The translations under genes and the position numbers were made by a program. The notes under the pieces are model-generated. The model did not search any database. It was not told the DNA's origin and was given only the letters and a program-made list of their open reading frames with translations. From Bettongia penicillata ogilbyi (Eukaryota; Chordata; Mammalia; Diprotodontia; Potoroidae): 64,000 nt of DNA. Numbering within the stretch: the first letter of the stretch is position 1; each line of letters begins with the position of its first letter. Shown piece by piece: positions 60,001 to 64,000 of the stretch. The stretch lies in NCBI GenBank assembly GCA_023548195.1, contig JAJHZJ010000009.1, positions 6,656,215 to 6,720,214 on the forward strand. Direction: 5' to 3'.

Positions 60001-60225
60001 TAATTACCATGCTGATGGAAAAGTTGGTCTGTTCTTTAAGACTTCAGTGCAGGAATGAAGAAGGCAAGCCGGGTTTTCAGATATTATTAGTTCTGAGTCA
60101 TTTTTACCTGTAATTCTTCCGATCTTGTTTGTACCGTTAATATAGCTGCCAGCAAATCCTGAGACATGAGCTCCAAGGCTGTAGCCAATTAGATGAACAT
60201 TGCTTCTGGAAAATTGAACAGCCTC
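22095..60225 (-). CDS. LIPC: Hepatic triacylglycerol lipase, exons 4-9 (5' end outside window)
   Basis: This is a secreted liver lipase of the pancreatic-lipase family. It hydrolyses triglycerides and phospholipids of remnant and high-density lipoproteins while bound to heparan sulfate on sinusoidal endothelium. Six exons (118, 234, 243, 118, 219 and 112 coding bases) join in frame to 347 residues. They match human residues 153-499 without gaps, by recalled human length and active-site numbering. Catalytic Ser168 (GYSLG), Asp194 (GLDPAGP) and His279 (CAHERS) are present, as is a 22-residue lid between two Cys. The C-terminal PLAT domain and basic tail are complete. Introns: 4 is 4630 bp, 5 is 3449, 6 is 24968, 7 is 594 and 8 is 3446. 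Exons 1-3 (signal peptide and N-terminus) must lie past base 64000; I looked for exon 3 in 60226-64000 and did not find it. No disabling change was seen. Confidence 0.97.
22855..22985 (+). repeat. MIR-type SINE fragment
   Basis: 'gtagcgcagtatttggagtg' then 'actgtataaccataggcaag' follows the MIR head and core order. It lies in LIPC intron 8. Confidence 0.5.
23285..23480 (+). repeat. MIR3/Ther-like SINE
   Basis: 'tttttgcaaagtattttttg' then 'ataacaacccttgagatagg' then 'gaggaaactaagatacagag' is the standard order of this old SINE. It lies in LIPC intron 8. Confidence 0.65.
24530..25070 (+). repeat. LINE-2 3' part
   Basis: The stretch 'ggtgatctcatctactccac', then 'cttacctctctgttgagctc', then 'ctcaagtttaatgttgctaa' follows the L2 ORF2 C-terminal region in order. 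All frames are broken. It lies in LIPC intron 8. Confidence 0.7.
25108..25292 (+). repeat. MIR-type SINE
   Basis: 'ggatcacagaattagaggtc' then 'gttaagtgacttgtccagaa' then 'cagtgctctgtccatta' is a common marsupial/MIR SINE order. It lies in LIPC intron 8. Confidence 0.65.
25653..25871 (-). CDS. LIPC: LIPC exon 8 (PLAT domain)
   Basis: The acceptor CTGTAG precedes 25871; the donor GTAGGT follows 25653. The 219 bp encode [22 protein letters not shown], split here as [10 protein letters not shown] and [12 protein letters not shown]. Then come the hydrophobic segment ending [14 protein letters not shown] and [10 protein letters not shown]. The NKT sequon at 397 is conserved with human. NFT in 'VINFTWKK' is an additional possible sequon. 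A second GT donor lies four bases further on (see findings). Confidence 0.95.
26466..26583 (-). CDS. LIPC: LIPC exon 7 (start of PLAT domain)
   Basis: The acceptor TTTCTAG precedes 26583; the donor GTGAGT follows 26466. The 118 bp encode (V)[10 protein letters not shown], then [10 protein letters not shown], then [10 protein letters not shown] and DTHNLPIT plus two bases. This begins the C-terminal PLAT/C2-like domain. Human has an N-glycosylation sequon NQT at residues 362-364; here residue 362 is Thr (TQT), so that site is missing. The exon was too short to be obvious as an ORF and was placed by splice phase and homology. Confidence 0.93.
26716..26912 (+). repeat. MIR SINE
   Basis: 'ctggagtcagaggacttgtg' then 'ttctcatctgtaaaatgggg' then 'gttccctctaattctaggtc' gives a nearly complete MIR. 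It lies in LIPC intron 6. Confidence 0.75.
27250..27482 (+). repeat. Marsupial SINE with BovB/RTE-like tail
   Basis: Head 'aactaggtggcatagtagat', core 'agctgtgtgaccctaggcaa' and tail 'gccaagaaaacctcaaatgg ... gagttggatacaactgaaat'. It appears complete. Confidence 0.85.
27855..28367 (-). other. Unrecognised 170-codon ORF in LIPC intron 6
   Basis: This is the longest open frame in the window that is not created by a microsatellite or an L1 antisense strand. It has a Met start, a serine/glutamine-rich N-terminal half and Cys/His residues in '[11 protein letters not shown]', but I recognise no family. It reads in the same direction as LIPC and has no obvious promoter or poly(A) signal. It could be a piece of an endogenous retroelement or chance. 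Confidence 0.2.
28820..29565 (+). repeat. Two related segments, possibly LINE (L2/CR1) RT remnants
   Basis: 28822-28910 and 29478-29570 share 'ggtgta(t)ccca(g)g..tcagtccttggctc', followed by 'gagaggcag/cag..'. The text is like the GVPQGSVLGPLL coding motif of L2/CR1 reverse transcriptases. The sequence between (28910-29477) is unassigned. Confidence 0.35.
29570..29770 (+). repeat. MIR/Ther-type SINE
   Basis: 'cagtttccttatctgtaaaa' is followed by 'gcagggtcattttgaggata' and 'aagtgctttacaaacctt', typical of MIR-family 3' regions. Confidence 0.7.
29828..30022 (+). repeat. MIR SINE, well preserved
   Basis: 'ggaaagagcattggatttga', 'gtcagaggacttgggttcta', 'gaaaaatgagggggtcgaac' and 'cttccagctctaaatctatg' together give a full MIR-type layout. 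Confidence 0.8.
30068..30180 (+). repeat. Unnamed ancient repeat, 5' part
   Basis: 'ttgttaagcatttactacgt' then 'gccaagcactgggataaaag' then 'caagcagtttgcattctaat' is the same family start as at 33118, 39795, 44870, 48335 and 56385. Confidence 0.55.
30280..32585. other. LIPC intron 6 stretch, nothing identified
   Basis: AT-rich intronic DNA with only chance ORFs (for example minus 32505-32179, 108 codons, unlike anything I know). No repeat was recognised with confidence. Confidence 0.4.
32590..32762 (+). repeat. MIR SINE
   Basis: 'gaatcacaggacttgaattc', 'gtacttaacctcacagtcct' and 'ccttctatctctataatcct' follow the MIR order. Confidence 0.65.
33118..33420 (+). repeat. Unnamed ancient repeat
   Basis: 'catactatgtagcaggcatt' then 'ctcaaggagctcacagtatg' then 'cttggaggaggccagggaag' follows the family order seen at 48335-49275. 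Confidence 0.5.
33487..33745 (+). repeat. Marsupial SINE with BovB/RTE-like tail
   Basis: A textbook copy: head 'gcaactaggtggcacagtag', core 'agctgtgtgaccccgagcaa', then 'gagctggagaaggaaatggc' and 'gagttggacacgactgaaaa'. The last part is nearly the same as the BovB 3' tail. Confidence 0.88.
33775..33890 (+). repeat. Unnamed ancient repeat, 5' part
   Basis: 'taaacatctactacatcagg' then 'ctcaaggaactcaggatgtg'. Same family as 33118-33420. Confidence 0.45.
34441..37340 (+). mobile_element. Full-length ORF1-only L1 (HAL1-like) with target duplication
   Basis: A 2.9-kb insertion flanked by agaatcagactaag (34427-34440) and agaaattagactaag (37341-37355), a slightly diverged target duplication. The 5' UTR (34441-34965) begins with 'gaagatggtggagcaggtta'. 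A likely ORF1 start is at 34966 ([18 protein letters not shown]). ORF1 remnants run to about 35930 and include a C-terminal motif like [14 protein letters not shown] ('gcagctgaaaatatcctacc'). It is broken by many stops. From about 35940 to 37340 there is a non-coding 3' region, partly made of diverged 130-150-bp repeats (36100-36500) and a TATATG-rich part (36890-37060). No endonuclease or RT is present. Confidence 0.75.
37376..37554 (+). CDS. Unidentified exon-like ORF, possible terminal exon or pseudogene piece
   Basis: An open frame of 59 codons after a candidate acceptor 'gtttcatttcag' (AG at 37377-37378 in one reading) runs to TAA at 37552-37554. The translated text starts [19 protein letters not shown] and ends [11 protein letters not shown]. 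It is rich in Tyr, Pro, Gln and charged residues, uses CpG codons and does not look like chance AT-rich translation. It is on the strand opposite LIPC, inside intron 6 and just after the HAL1 insertion. I do not recognise the protein. It could be a last exon of an unknown plus-strand gene, a retrocopy fragment, or chance. No AATAAA follows nearby. Confidence 0.3.
37655..37835 (+). repeat. MIR SINE
   Basis: 'ttggagttagaagacatgaa' then 'tttccatctgtaaaatgaac' then 'actgcctcatggtgtta' follows MIR order. Confidence 0.65.
37850..38100 (+). repeat. MIR3/Ther-like SINE
   Basis: 'ctcacagcaacccggagagg', 'ccattttacagttgaagaaa', 'cacagggtcacacagttagt' and 'gctctatccactaaacca' follow the order of a nearly complete copy. 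Confidence 0.75.
38101..38371 (+). pseudogene. 7SL (SRP) RNA retropseudogene
   Basis: The 5' part 'gctgtaatccctgctactgg', then 'ggaggctaaggctcatgg', matches the start of 7SL RNA. The central S domain follows ('gaattctgagctgtggttgg', 'caggtgtccatgctaaattc', 'agcaccaatatggtgaaac'). The 3' part is 'cgctgcacttctggcctagg'. A short A-rich tail (38362-38371) fits retroposition. About 30 bases of the S domain, between 'accaggct' and 'acaaacagagcag', seem deleted, and many substitutions disrupt pairing. 7SL is the RNA of the signal recognition particle. Presence of the S domain separates this from an Alu, which lacks it. Confidence 0.85.
38858..38985 (-). repeat. RTE-type tail fragment, antisense
   Basis: 'gtgatgccatgacttgcaaa', 'caaagtcaccagcctcattg' and 'ctcctctgaagccatc' match the antisense tail of the SINE at 16359-16672 but without its head. 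It is therefore probably the 3' end of the parent LINE or a truncated SINE. Confidence 0.5.
39795..39895 (+). repeat. Unnamed ancient repeat, 5' part
   Basis: 'aggcacctactatgtgccag' then 'cttcaagaagcttaca'. Same family as 33118 and 48335. Confidence 0.5.
40195..40440 (+). repeat. MIR/Ther-type SINE
   Basis: 'gctggagtcaggaagacccg', 'cctcagtttcctcatctcta' and 'cctcacaggattattgtgag' follow this SINE family's order. Confidence 0.75.
41000..42240 (-). mobile_element. LINE reverse-transcriptase relic, antisense
   Basis: On the minus strand, about 41540-41490 encodes [13 protein letters not shown], which fits the conserved 'F(x)KAFDSV' motif of LINE reverse transcriptases. Other parts of the same strand (for example 41437-41228, [13 protein letters not shown]) may continue the RT but are too diverged to assign. 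The clade (RTE, L2 or other) is unresolved. Ends are approximate. Confidence 0.45.
42241..44364. other. LIPC intron 6 stretch, nothing identified
   Basis: A purine-rich part at 43330-43500 and chance ORFs only. No recognised gene or repeat. Confidence 0.35.
44365..44535 (+). repeat. MIR-like SINE
   Basis: 'cttggagctggaaaagacat' then 'tacagatgaggatactgagg' then 'cctctaaccaacttggg' follow the order of this SINE type. Confidence 0.6.
44870..44965 (+). repeat. Unnamed ancient repeat, 5' part
   Basis: 'ttaaatgcctactatatgca' then 'gttccaagtgcttagga'. Confidence 0.4.
45125..45312 (+). repeat. LINE-2 3' end
   Basis: 'ctccagtagaatgtaaacta', 'cttgaggttatggattgttt' and 'ggagttaatatttgttgaat' are the usual L2 3' UTR text. 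Confidence 0.75.
45540..45960 (+). repeat. CR1/L3 LINE relic
   Basis: 'cctgtaaacttgactttggt' followed by 'cctggcaacattctagagtg' and 'cgttattaaacaagg' is the CR1/L3 RT region encoding the 'PVSLTSIPGKILE' segment, badly decayed. Confidence 0.55.
45974..46183 (+). repeat. Direct repeat, copy 1
   Basis: About 210 bp from 'cagttagctgggctaatcct' to 'gatcactttggggttt'. Copy 2 is at 47302-47514. Nature unknown. Confidence 0.8.
46730..47285 (+). repeat. CR1/L3 LINE relic, RT region
   Basis: In order: 'cctgtaattttgacttagat', 'tagtaaagggatggtttaga', 'agtgagcactaagagctggt', 'taggctgaccttatctgctt', and 'agatttcagctatacatttg acaaagttgc'. The last is the DFSKAFDKV motif text. It is followed by 'ataggtctccagggcc'. 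It clearly follows the L3/CR1 RT layout; the ORF is broken. Confidence 0.7.
47302..47514 (+). repeat. Direct repeat, copy 2
   Basis: 'cagttagctaggctgatccc' to 'gatcactttggggtat', collinear with 45974-46183 over the whole length with moderate divergence. Confidence 0.8.
47692..48116 (+). repeat. Compound (CTTT)n/(CCTT)n pyrimidine microsatellite
   Basis: About 425 bp of almost pure pyrimidine: a TTTC block, a TTCC block, mixed blocks, then a long TTTC block. Minus-strand LIPC pre-mRNA would carry the purine strand. Three long ORFs across it are artefacts. Confidence 0.97.
48335..49275 (+). repeat. Unnamed ancient interspersed repeat, long copy
   Basis: Starts with 'gataagcatttatcagacac' and has 'cagggaacttacgttccatt' after it. 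Continues through 'gaaccattgaaatttattgc', 'aagtgacatggtcagacctg' and 'caattgcaatcgttcaggca'. The latter parts correspond to 57000-57300. A MIR-like segment (48560-48720) seems to interrupt it. Confidence 0.55.
49425..49625 (+). repeat. MIR3/Ther-like SINE
   Basis: 'ttcacaacaattctatgagg' then 'gatgaagaaactgaggtaca' then 'agagctgagactcaaactta'. Confidence 0.7.
49626..50700. other. LIPC intron 6 stretch, nothing identified
   Basis: No gene or clear repeat. Confidence 0.4.
50705..50890 (+). repeat. MIR-like SINE
   Basis: 'cattagagctagaagggaat' then 'gatgagaaaacttagtggg' then 'atggagttggatttcac'. Confidence 0.55.
51552..51794 (-). CDS. LIPC: LIPC exon 6 (lid end, catalytic His, basic linker)
   Basis: The acceptor TTTCAG precedes 51794; the donor GTAAGT follows 51552. 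It is 243 bp, the family-standard size. It encodes the rest of the lid and its closing Cys, then [10 protein letters not shown] with catalytic His279. A cysteine-rich stretch (CLDCKKGRC) follows, then the basic linker [10 protein letters not shown]. Basic residues here fit a role in heparan-sulfate binding and the interdomain hinge. It ends at HTPFK plus one base. Confidence 0.96.
52495..52690 (+). repeat. MIR SINE
   Basis: 'ctgcagtcagaaaccctagg', 'gtgtgactatggtcaagtta', 'cctcagttttctcctcataa' and 'cctcttcagttctatctctg'. It lies in LIPC intron 5. Confidence 0.7.
52681..52825 (+). repeat. Polypyrimidine tract
   Basis: CT-rich imperfect repeat directly after the MIR; source of spurious ORFs on both strands. 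Confidence 0.9.
52835..53095 (+). repeat. MIR3/Ther-like SINE
   Basis: 'aaggtttgcaaagtgctttg', 'cctcacaatcactctgtaaa' and 'gatttgaactcaggtcttct'. An AT/CA-rich tract is inserted near its start (52850-52895). A further SINE-like 3' fragment follows at 53100-53240. Confidence 0.7.
53868..54006 (+). repeat. TG/CA-rich low-complexity tract
   Basis: Alternating TG, TATA and CACA runs ending in (GT)n and a G-run at 54000-54007. Confidence 0.8.
54478..54737 (+). repeat. MIR3/Ther-like SINE
   Basis: 'gcatttatatagtgttttaa', 'ccttacaacaaccctctgaa', 'cattttacagatgaggaaag' and 'cccaagtcctcttgattcta'. Near-complete copy. Confidence 0.75.
54738..54957 (-). mobile_element. hAT MITE (GTCAAACTCAAAT-end family)
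   Basis: Low end cagaggagtcaaacatggg and, on the minus strand, high end 'gtcaaattcatatagaaat' are the decayed termini. The interior ('gtaactgggcaatattcaac' and 'gttaacatgcagcctacagg') matches the left half of 15845-16054 in reverse. Target duplication is no longer clear. Confidence 0.65.
55244..55477 (-). CDS. LIPC: LIPC exon 5 (catalytic Asp, lid start)
   Basis: The acceptor TTATCAG precedes 55477; the donor GTAAGA follows 55244. The length is 234 bp, the same as in LPL and human LIPC. It encodes [11 protein letters not shown] with catalytic Asp194, then the segment [20 protein letters not shown]. It continues through YDFYPNGG to the first lid cysteine (QPGCHF) and the first part of the lid. 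Human has GLDAAGP here; this copy has the family consensus Pro. Confidence 0.96.
56830..57012 (+). repeat. MIR3/Ther-like SINE, nested
   Basis: 'gctaagcactttataaatat', 'tgaggaaactgaggcagaca' and 'ttgcccaggatcccacagtt' within the larger repeat. Confidence 0.7.
57436..57653 (+). repeat. Marsupial SINE with BovB/RTE-like tail and perfect TSD
   Basis: The head is decayed ('cagttcgaaaatacagtg'); the core 'gagttcaaatctgacctcag' and tail 'tttgccaagaaaacctcaaa' are good. The 13-bp flank ggagactggaagg occurs at 57423-57435 and again at 57654-57666 without a mismatch. Confidence 0.88.
57721..59514. other. LIPC intron 4 stretch, nothing identified
   Basis: No gene or confident repeat. A short A-run is at 58528-58540. 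Confidence 0.4.
59515..59578 (+). repeat. LINE-2 3' end fragment
   Basis: 'ctagctcagcacctgggaca' then 'gaataggtgcttaaggaatg'. Confidence 0.75.
59728..59788 (+). repeat. Polypyrimidine tract
   Basis: CT-rich run with CCTT units; its reverse strand gives an Arg/Glu-rich spurious ORF. Confidence 0.85.
60108..60225 (-). CDS. LIPC: LIPC exon 4 (nucleophile serine)
   Basis: The acceptor is ...TTCCAG before 60225; the donor GTAAAA follows 60108. It encodes 39 residues plus one base (phase 1). The sequence runs from EAVQFSRS through the nucleophile elbow GYSLG (Ser168, human precursor numbering) to GRIT. The 118-bp length matches my memory of the human exon. A sequon NGT is present in 'INGTNK', where human has GGT, so this lineage may carry an extra N-glycan. 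Confidence 0.95.
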
Positions 60226-60882
60226 CTGGAAGACAGTGGTGGTTTGCTTTAAGTATGAGAAAAAAAGGTGCTCAAAATGGTCTGCACTTTGATAGGAGCT
60301 CTCCATGGTGTGTCTGAATTGCCCACAGGTAGTCTGCAGGATTCTTTGGGTCTGGGTTCAAATGGCCGTCACGAGCCAAACTGAATAGGATAGATGGCCT
60401 TAACTCAAGATTGCCCTATTCCCTTTGGTCTTTGAAGCTATTGGCTCAGATTGCCTTTCTTTCACCCAAATCCTCTTTCATCATGGAAGAGGAAAGGAAA
60501 GAGTCTCTAGGAATATCTGACATGTGTCTTAGATTTTTTTCCTGAGTGTTTTTTCTCTACAGAAGTCACTACAGTAGTTCCAGATAGACAAAGAACATTC
60601 AAGGAAATTTTTCTCATATAAACTTCAATTACCTAGAGACATTGAGGGGGTCTTTATGGTCTTTTCCCCAACACCATATAGGGCCCTGATGAGATGATGG
60701 GATTCACTGAAGGGAGATAATTATTCATATTATTTATAGGCTACTGTGTATCCTTTGTGTATCTTCCATTTTAGAAGGGGTAGAATAAAGGTTGCCTCTA
60801 ACAAAAAAGGGGTGGGGGTGGGGTAAAACAAATAAACCATAATAACAAAAATAAGATAAAAGAAAAACACAAAAACCAAGCA

Positions 60883-60896
60883 CCCCCCCCCCCCCC
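60883..60896 (+). repeat. C14 homopolymer
   Basis: Fourteen consecutive C; the LIPC-sense strand therefore has G14. Confidence 0.9.
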
Positions 60897-60944
60897 AAAG
60901 GGGAAGGCACTTAGGGTTGTCAGGGGTCAACATATGGAAGATGT

Positions 60945-61335
60945 TTGAGGGCAGGAATTGTATCACTTTTGTGCTTGTATCTCCAACATCTAGCATGTGT
61001 CTGGCACCTAGCAGGTTTTTAATACTTGAATCTGATTTAATGACCCTCCTTTCTATGGACCTCAGCATCATGAAATGATACCACTAGATGCCTCCCATTA
61101 CACTGAAGATGAAAAGATGCCTCTTATTACCTTACTTTCCTGTTTGTATCCCCAGAACGTAGCACAGTGCTTTGCATGTAGAAAGTATTACATAAATGTT
61201 TTTAAAAATGTATTCATTATTAGCCTGTAAGCTCCAGGCAGGAATCCTATCTTTTTCAATTTTTGTACCTCCTGGCACCCAGCCCAGCGGTGTACATAGA
61301 GCAGATGTTTAAAGCATATTGATTAATTTAATTAA
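60945..61335 (+). repeat. Three LINE-2 3' tails in series
   Basis: 60945-61030 ('ttgagggcaggaattgtatc ... ctggcacctagcaggttttt'), 61135-61200 ('gtatccccagaacgtagcac') and 61225-61335 ('gcctgtaagctccaggcagg ... gtacctcctggcacccag') are three separate L2 3' UTR ends in the same direction. They lie in LIPC intron 3. Confidence 0.75.
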
Positions 61336-63157
61336 AATGCCATTGGAAGGTAGTGATCCTGTTAGCTGAAATTACATAGGAAGAGTCAATACAGGTGTAG
61401 ATTGGCTTTGTCTGCTCTTTCCCTTTCTTTTTTCAGATTCAGGGTGACCAGAGGAGTTACAGTTTGCTGTGGAACCTAAACCTGGAGATTCTGTGTATCT
61501 GATTACAAATTCTTTTATTAATGTTGGTTGTGACATCTGTCAGTGCTATTAAAGGGGGACTTTTGTTTTTTTTTTAAACCTAACAAATTAACCCAGGAGA
61601 ACCCTATGACCATGGAGAGGACTGTCATGCAGGTGGACTGGACACCTTCGATTCGGTTATTCGGTTCAGCTCACCCAATGAGGGAGGTAGATCACTCCCT
61701 CCCAGCTGGCAGCTGTTGCGCCTTCTCTGGGTTCAGGATGGTTTACTTGTGGCCTCATTTCCCACACTCCTCACAATCCCCCAAATTCTCAAGTGAGTTG
61801 AATGCTTTAGAAATATTCTGATAAAACTTCCAGGAGAGACAAACAGGAGGAAGAATGCCTCTTCACATTCCATACCCAATCCCTAAGACATTCATGGTAA
61901 AAGGAAGGGTGATTTTCTAGAAACATACTTCAGCCCATCTAGTTGTCTACTTGTCAAAAGGGTTTAATTTGCTCTTCTTAGTCCCAGAGAGCAAATCTAT
62001 GGGCAATGATTAGAAGCTACAAGGAGGCGAATTTAGGCTTGGCATAAAGAAAATCTTCCAAAGGATGTGTTAATCAAAAATATAGAGTAAGGTTGTAGGT
62101 TTTCCCTCTTAAGAGCTATTCAGACAAAGGATGGGAAGCCACTTCTTAGACTTACTGGAGAGGTGGTTATTGTTCAAATGTGGATTAAACAGTGTTCTCT
62201 AAGGACCATTCTCACGCTGAGATTATAAGCCCCAGCTCAGATGATGAAAAGAATAGTGAAGTCTGTGTTGTAGTGAAATCTGGTCATTCTTACTAAAAAG
62301 AGTTATTCCAGCTAGTCTCTTTCTGGTAAAAAGTCACGATTTCATTTAAAATTTTTTTTGGTGTTTTTGAGGAGACTCAAGCTTATTGAAAATTCCACCA
62401 ACTAGAGCAAGGATGGAAAGTTTGCTTTGGCTATCAGACTTCTATTTCAGTGGCAATCTGGGGGAAAAAAAGGAGGAAATGCATTCATCCTGAAAAACCT
62501 AATGCAAGCACTGAAAGCCTTTTTCTTCCCCCTAAGGACTTTTAACATACAAGGAAAATAATAAATCAAGGGCAATGTAAGTTAAAAAAAATTAATTTAG
62601 ATTTTCTTTAGTGAGAGAAGCAAACTTCTCTGCTCATCTGCTTTTTAAATTAAGAACAGAGAAGAAATACCTCTATTCAGTAAATAAAAAACATAATTAG
62701 AAATACATTTTATTTGTTGCTATCAGATGTGACTACAGTATCATCTGGTTGGTGCTTAATTATTTTACTCTGTTAAAAAAGAGATTTTTTTGTCTTTTGG
62801 AGGGGGTAGTAATTTCAAGAAATAAAGGTGGTGTAAAAAGTAAAAGTCACTAATAAAACATTTAAAAATATACTTCATGTCTATATTATGACAGGTTAAG
62901 GGGACAAAATGGGAGAGACTATAGAGAAAAAGATAGAACATATGCAATAAATATTAAGATATATGTATAAATGAACAGCAATGGACAGAAAGATATGGGA
63001 AGAGGGAGACAAGCTCATTAAGTTTATGCAAATATACCACATGATCAGAGTACACACAAGCTAATGTGCTTATTATGATTATAAAAGTGGAAGACATGTT
63101 TGTCAGTGTCTCTGCTAGGTAAATACATAGTTTGTGTACTCCAACTGCTATTATAAT
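61336..63157. other. LIPC intron 3 stretch, nothing identified
   Basis: AT-rich; checked for an exon 3 match on the minus strand and none was seen. Confidence 0.45.
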
Positions 63158-63372
63158 CTTCCTTCCTTCCTTCCTTCCTTCCTTCCTTCCTTCCTTCCTT
63201 CCTTCCTTCCTTCCTTCCTTCCTTCCTTCCTTCCTTCCTTCCTTCCTTCCTTCCTTCCTTCCTTCCTTCCTTCCTTCCTTCCTTCCTTCCTTCCTTCCTT
63301 CCTTCCTTCCTTCCTTCCTTCCTTCCTTCCTTCCTTCCTTCCTTCCTTCCTTCCTTCCTTCCTTCCTTCCCT
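63158..63372 (+). repeat. (CTTC)n microsatellite, near perfect
   Basis: About 53 tandem CCTT units with no visible interruption, in LIPC intron 3. Two ORFs reading LPSF repeats are artefacts. Confidence 0.98.
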
Positions 63373-64000
63373 TTTTTTGATCTTAGCTCACTTAGGCTTG
63401 AAGTTTAGGGTTATGGGCCTGTCCTCCCTCTGACTGGCATAGGAGTTTTGACCTAATGCTACACTTAATGTGGATGCTCAATTAGCTTAGTCTATAGTTA
63501 CTCAAAACTCCCTATCTCGAGTGATTTGCTAGCTTCAGCTCCCTGGAACCAGAGATTACACGTGTATGTCAATCTACCTCATAGAAATCCTCATTTTCAG
63601 AAAAAAAAATTCCCAACTTTCTGCTCTGGAAAGTGAGGAGTGTGATATCAGTTTACAGACAAAAAGGTTGTCTGCTTTCCAAGAATATCATTAATGTCTT
63701 GAGGTCTTTAAGGGCATTTCTCCTAAAGAATTTTCAAATATTTTAAATTCTGCACCTATAATAGTAGGTATGGTATTACTTTAAGTTAAATGCCCCATAC
63801 TTCTTAATAATAAGGTGGGCAGCAGAGTCTGATCCAAAAGACATAATGAACGGCAGAAAGCTGGTTAGGTAGACTATATTTCAAATCACTAATAGAAATC
63901 ATACCAGTATTTTTTCATTTACAATGTAGAGGGATAAGGATACAGACAGACATAATTTTATCCTGAATTTTATTCTATTTAGCACTTACAGGGTATCTAC
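63373..64000. other. LIPC intron 3, to window end
   Basis: Possible decayed SINE-like text at 63400-63600; no gene seen. Confidence 0.4.

Noticed and set aside
60226..60306. In-frame extension of LIPC exon 4 ([11 protein letters not shown]...)
   Set aside because: It lies upstream of a good acceptor (TTCCAG) and has no counterpart in the lipase family; it is intron read-through.
63132..63433. ORFs of LPSF repeats
   Set aside because: Direct product of the (CTTC)n tract.
60226..64000. LIPC exon 3
   Set aside because: Expected upstream of exon 4, but no minus-strand text resembling the HDHYT or VGKEVA region was found, so it must lie outside the window.
1..64000. CRISPR arrays, operons, phage or bacterial defence systems
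   Set aside because: The sequence is vertebrate; the only tandem repeats are microsatellites without spacers and there are no prokaryotic genes.

Overview
This window is vertebrate genomic DNA and almost certainly metatherian (marsupial). The support comes from SINEs with a tRNA/MIR-type head and a BovB/RTE-like tail, L1-type 5' UTR plus ORF1 segments of the marsupial style, LINE-2 and CR1/L3 relics, hAT MITEs, AT-rich non-coding DNA and long pyrimidine microsatellites. No bacterial, phage or organellar genes are visible. I cannot fix the species. The SINE type with the TCAAGTGCAAG-style tail reminds me of Australasian marsupial elements, but this is only a weak impression.

The only secure protein gene is hepatic lipase, LIPC, on the minus strand. 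Its last six coding exons (equivalent to human exons 4-9) can be placed to the base: 60225-60108, 55477-55244, 51794-51552, 26583-26466, 25871-25653 and 22206-22095. All junctions are GT-AG and the phases fit. Together they encode 347 residues that match human residues 153-499 without a gap. Catalytic Ser168, Asp194 and His279 are all kept. Exons 1-3 lie beyond base 64000. Intron 6, at about 25 kb, is by far the largest intron. It holds a full-length ORF1-only L1 (HAL1-like) insertion, a 7SL RNA pseudogene, CR1/L3 relics, a 425-bp pyrimidine microsatellite and a short plus-strand exon-like ORF that I cannot identify.

Layout: 1-1125 is probably the end of the ADAM10 3' UTR on the plus strand, inferred from LIPC/ADAM10 convergence in mammals and a poly(A) signal. 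1126-22040 is intergenic and repeat-rich (L1/HAL1, SINEs, L2, hAT). 22041-64000 is LIPC, read right to left.

I found no convincing previously undescribed system. The most useful leads are the unassigned plus-strand coding-like exon at 37376-37554, a tandem splice donor at the end of LIPC exon 8 that would remove the C-terminal tail, a chimeric hAT MITE, and the ORF1-only bias of the L1 segments. Repeat family names are assigned from memory of consensus features and were not checked against a library.
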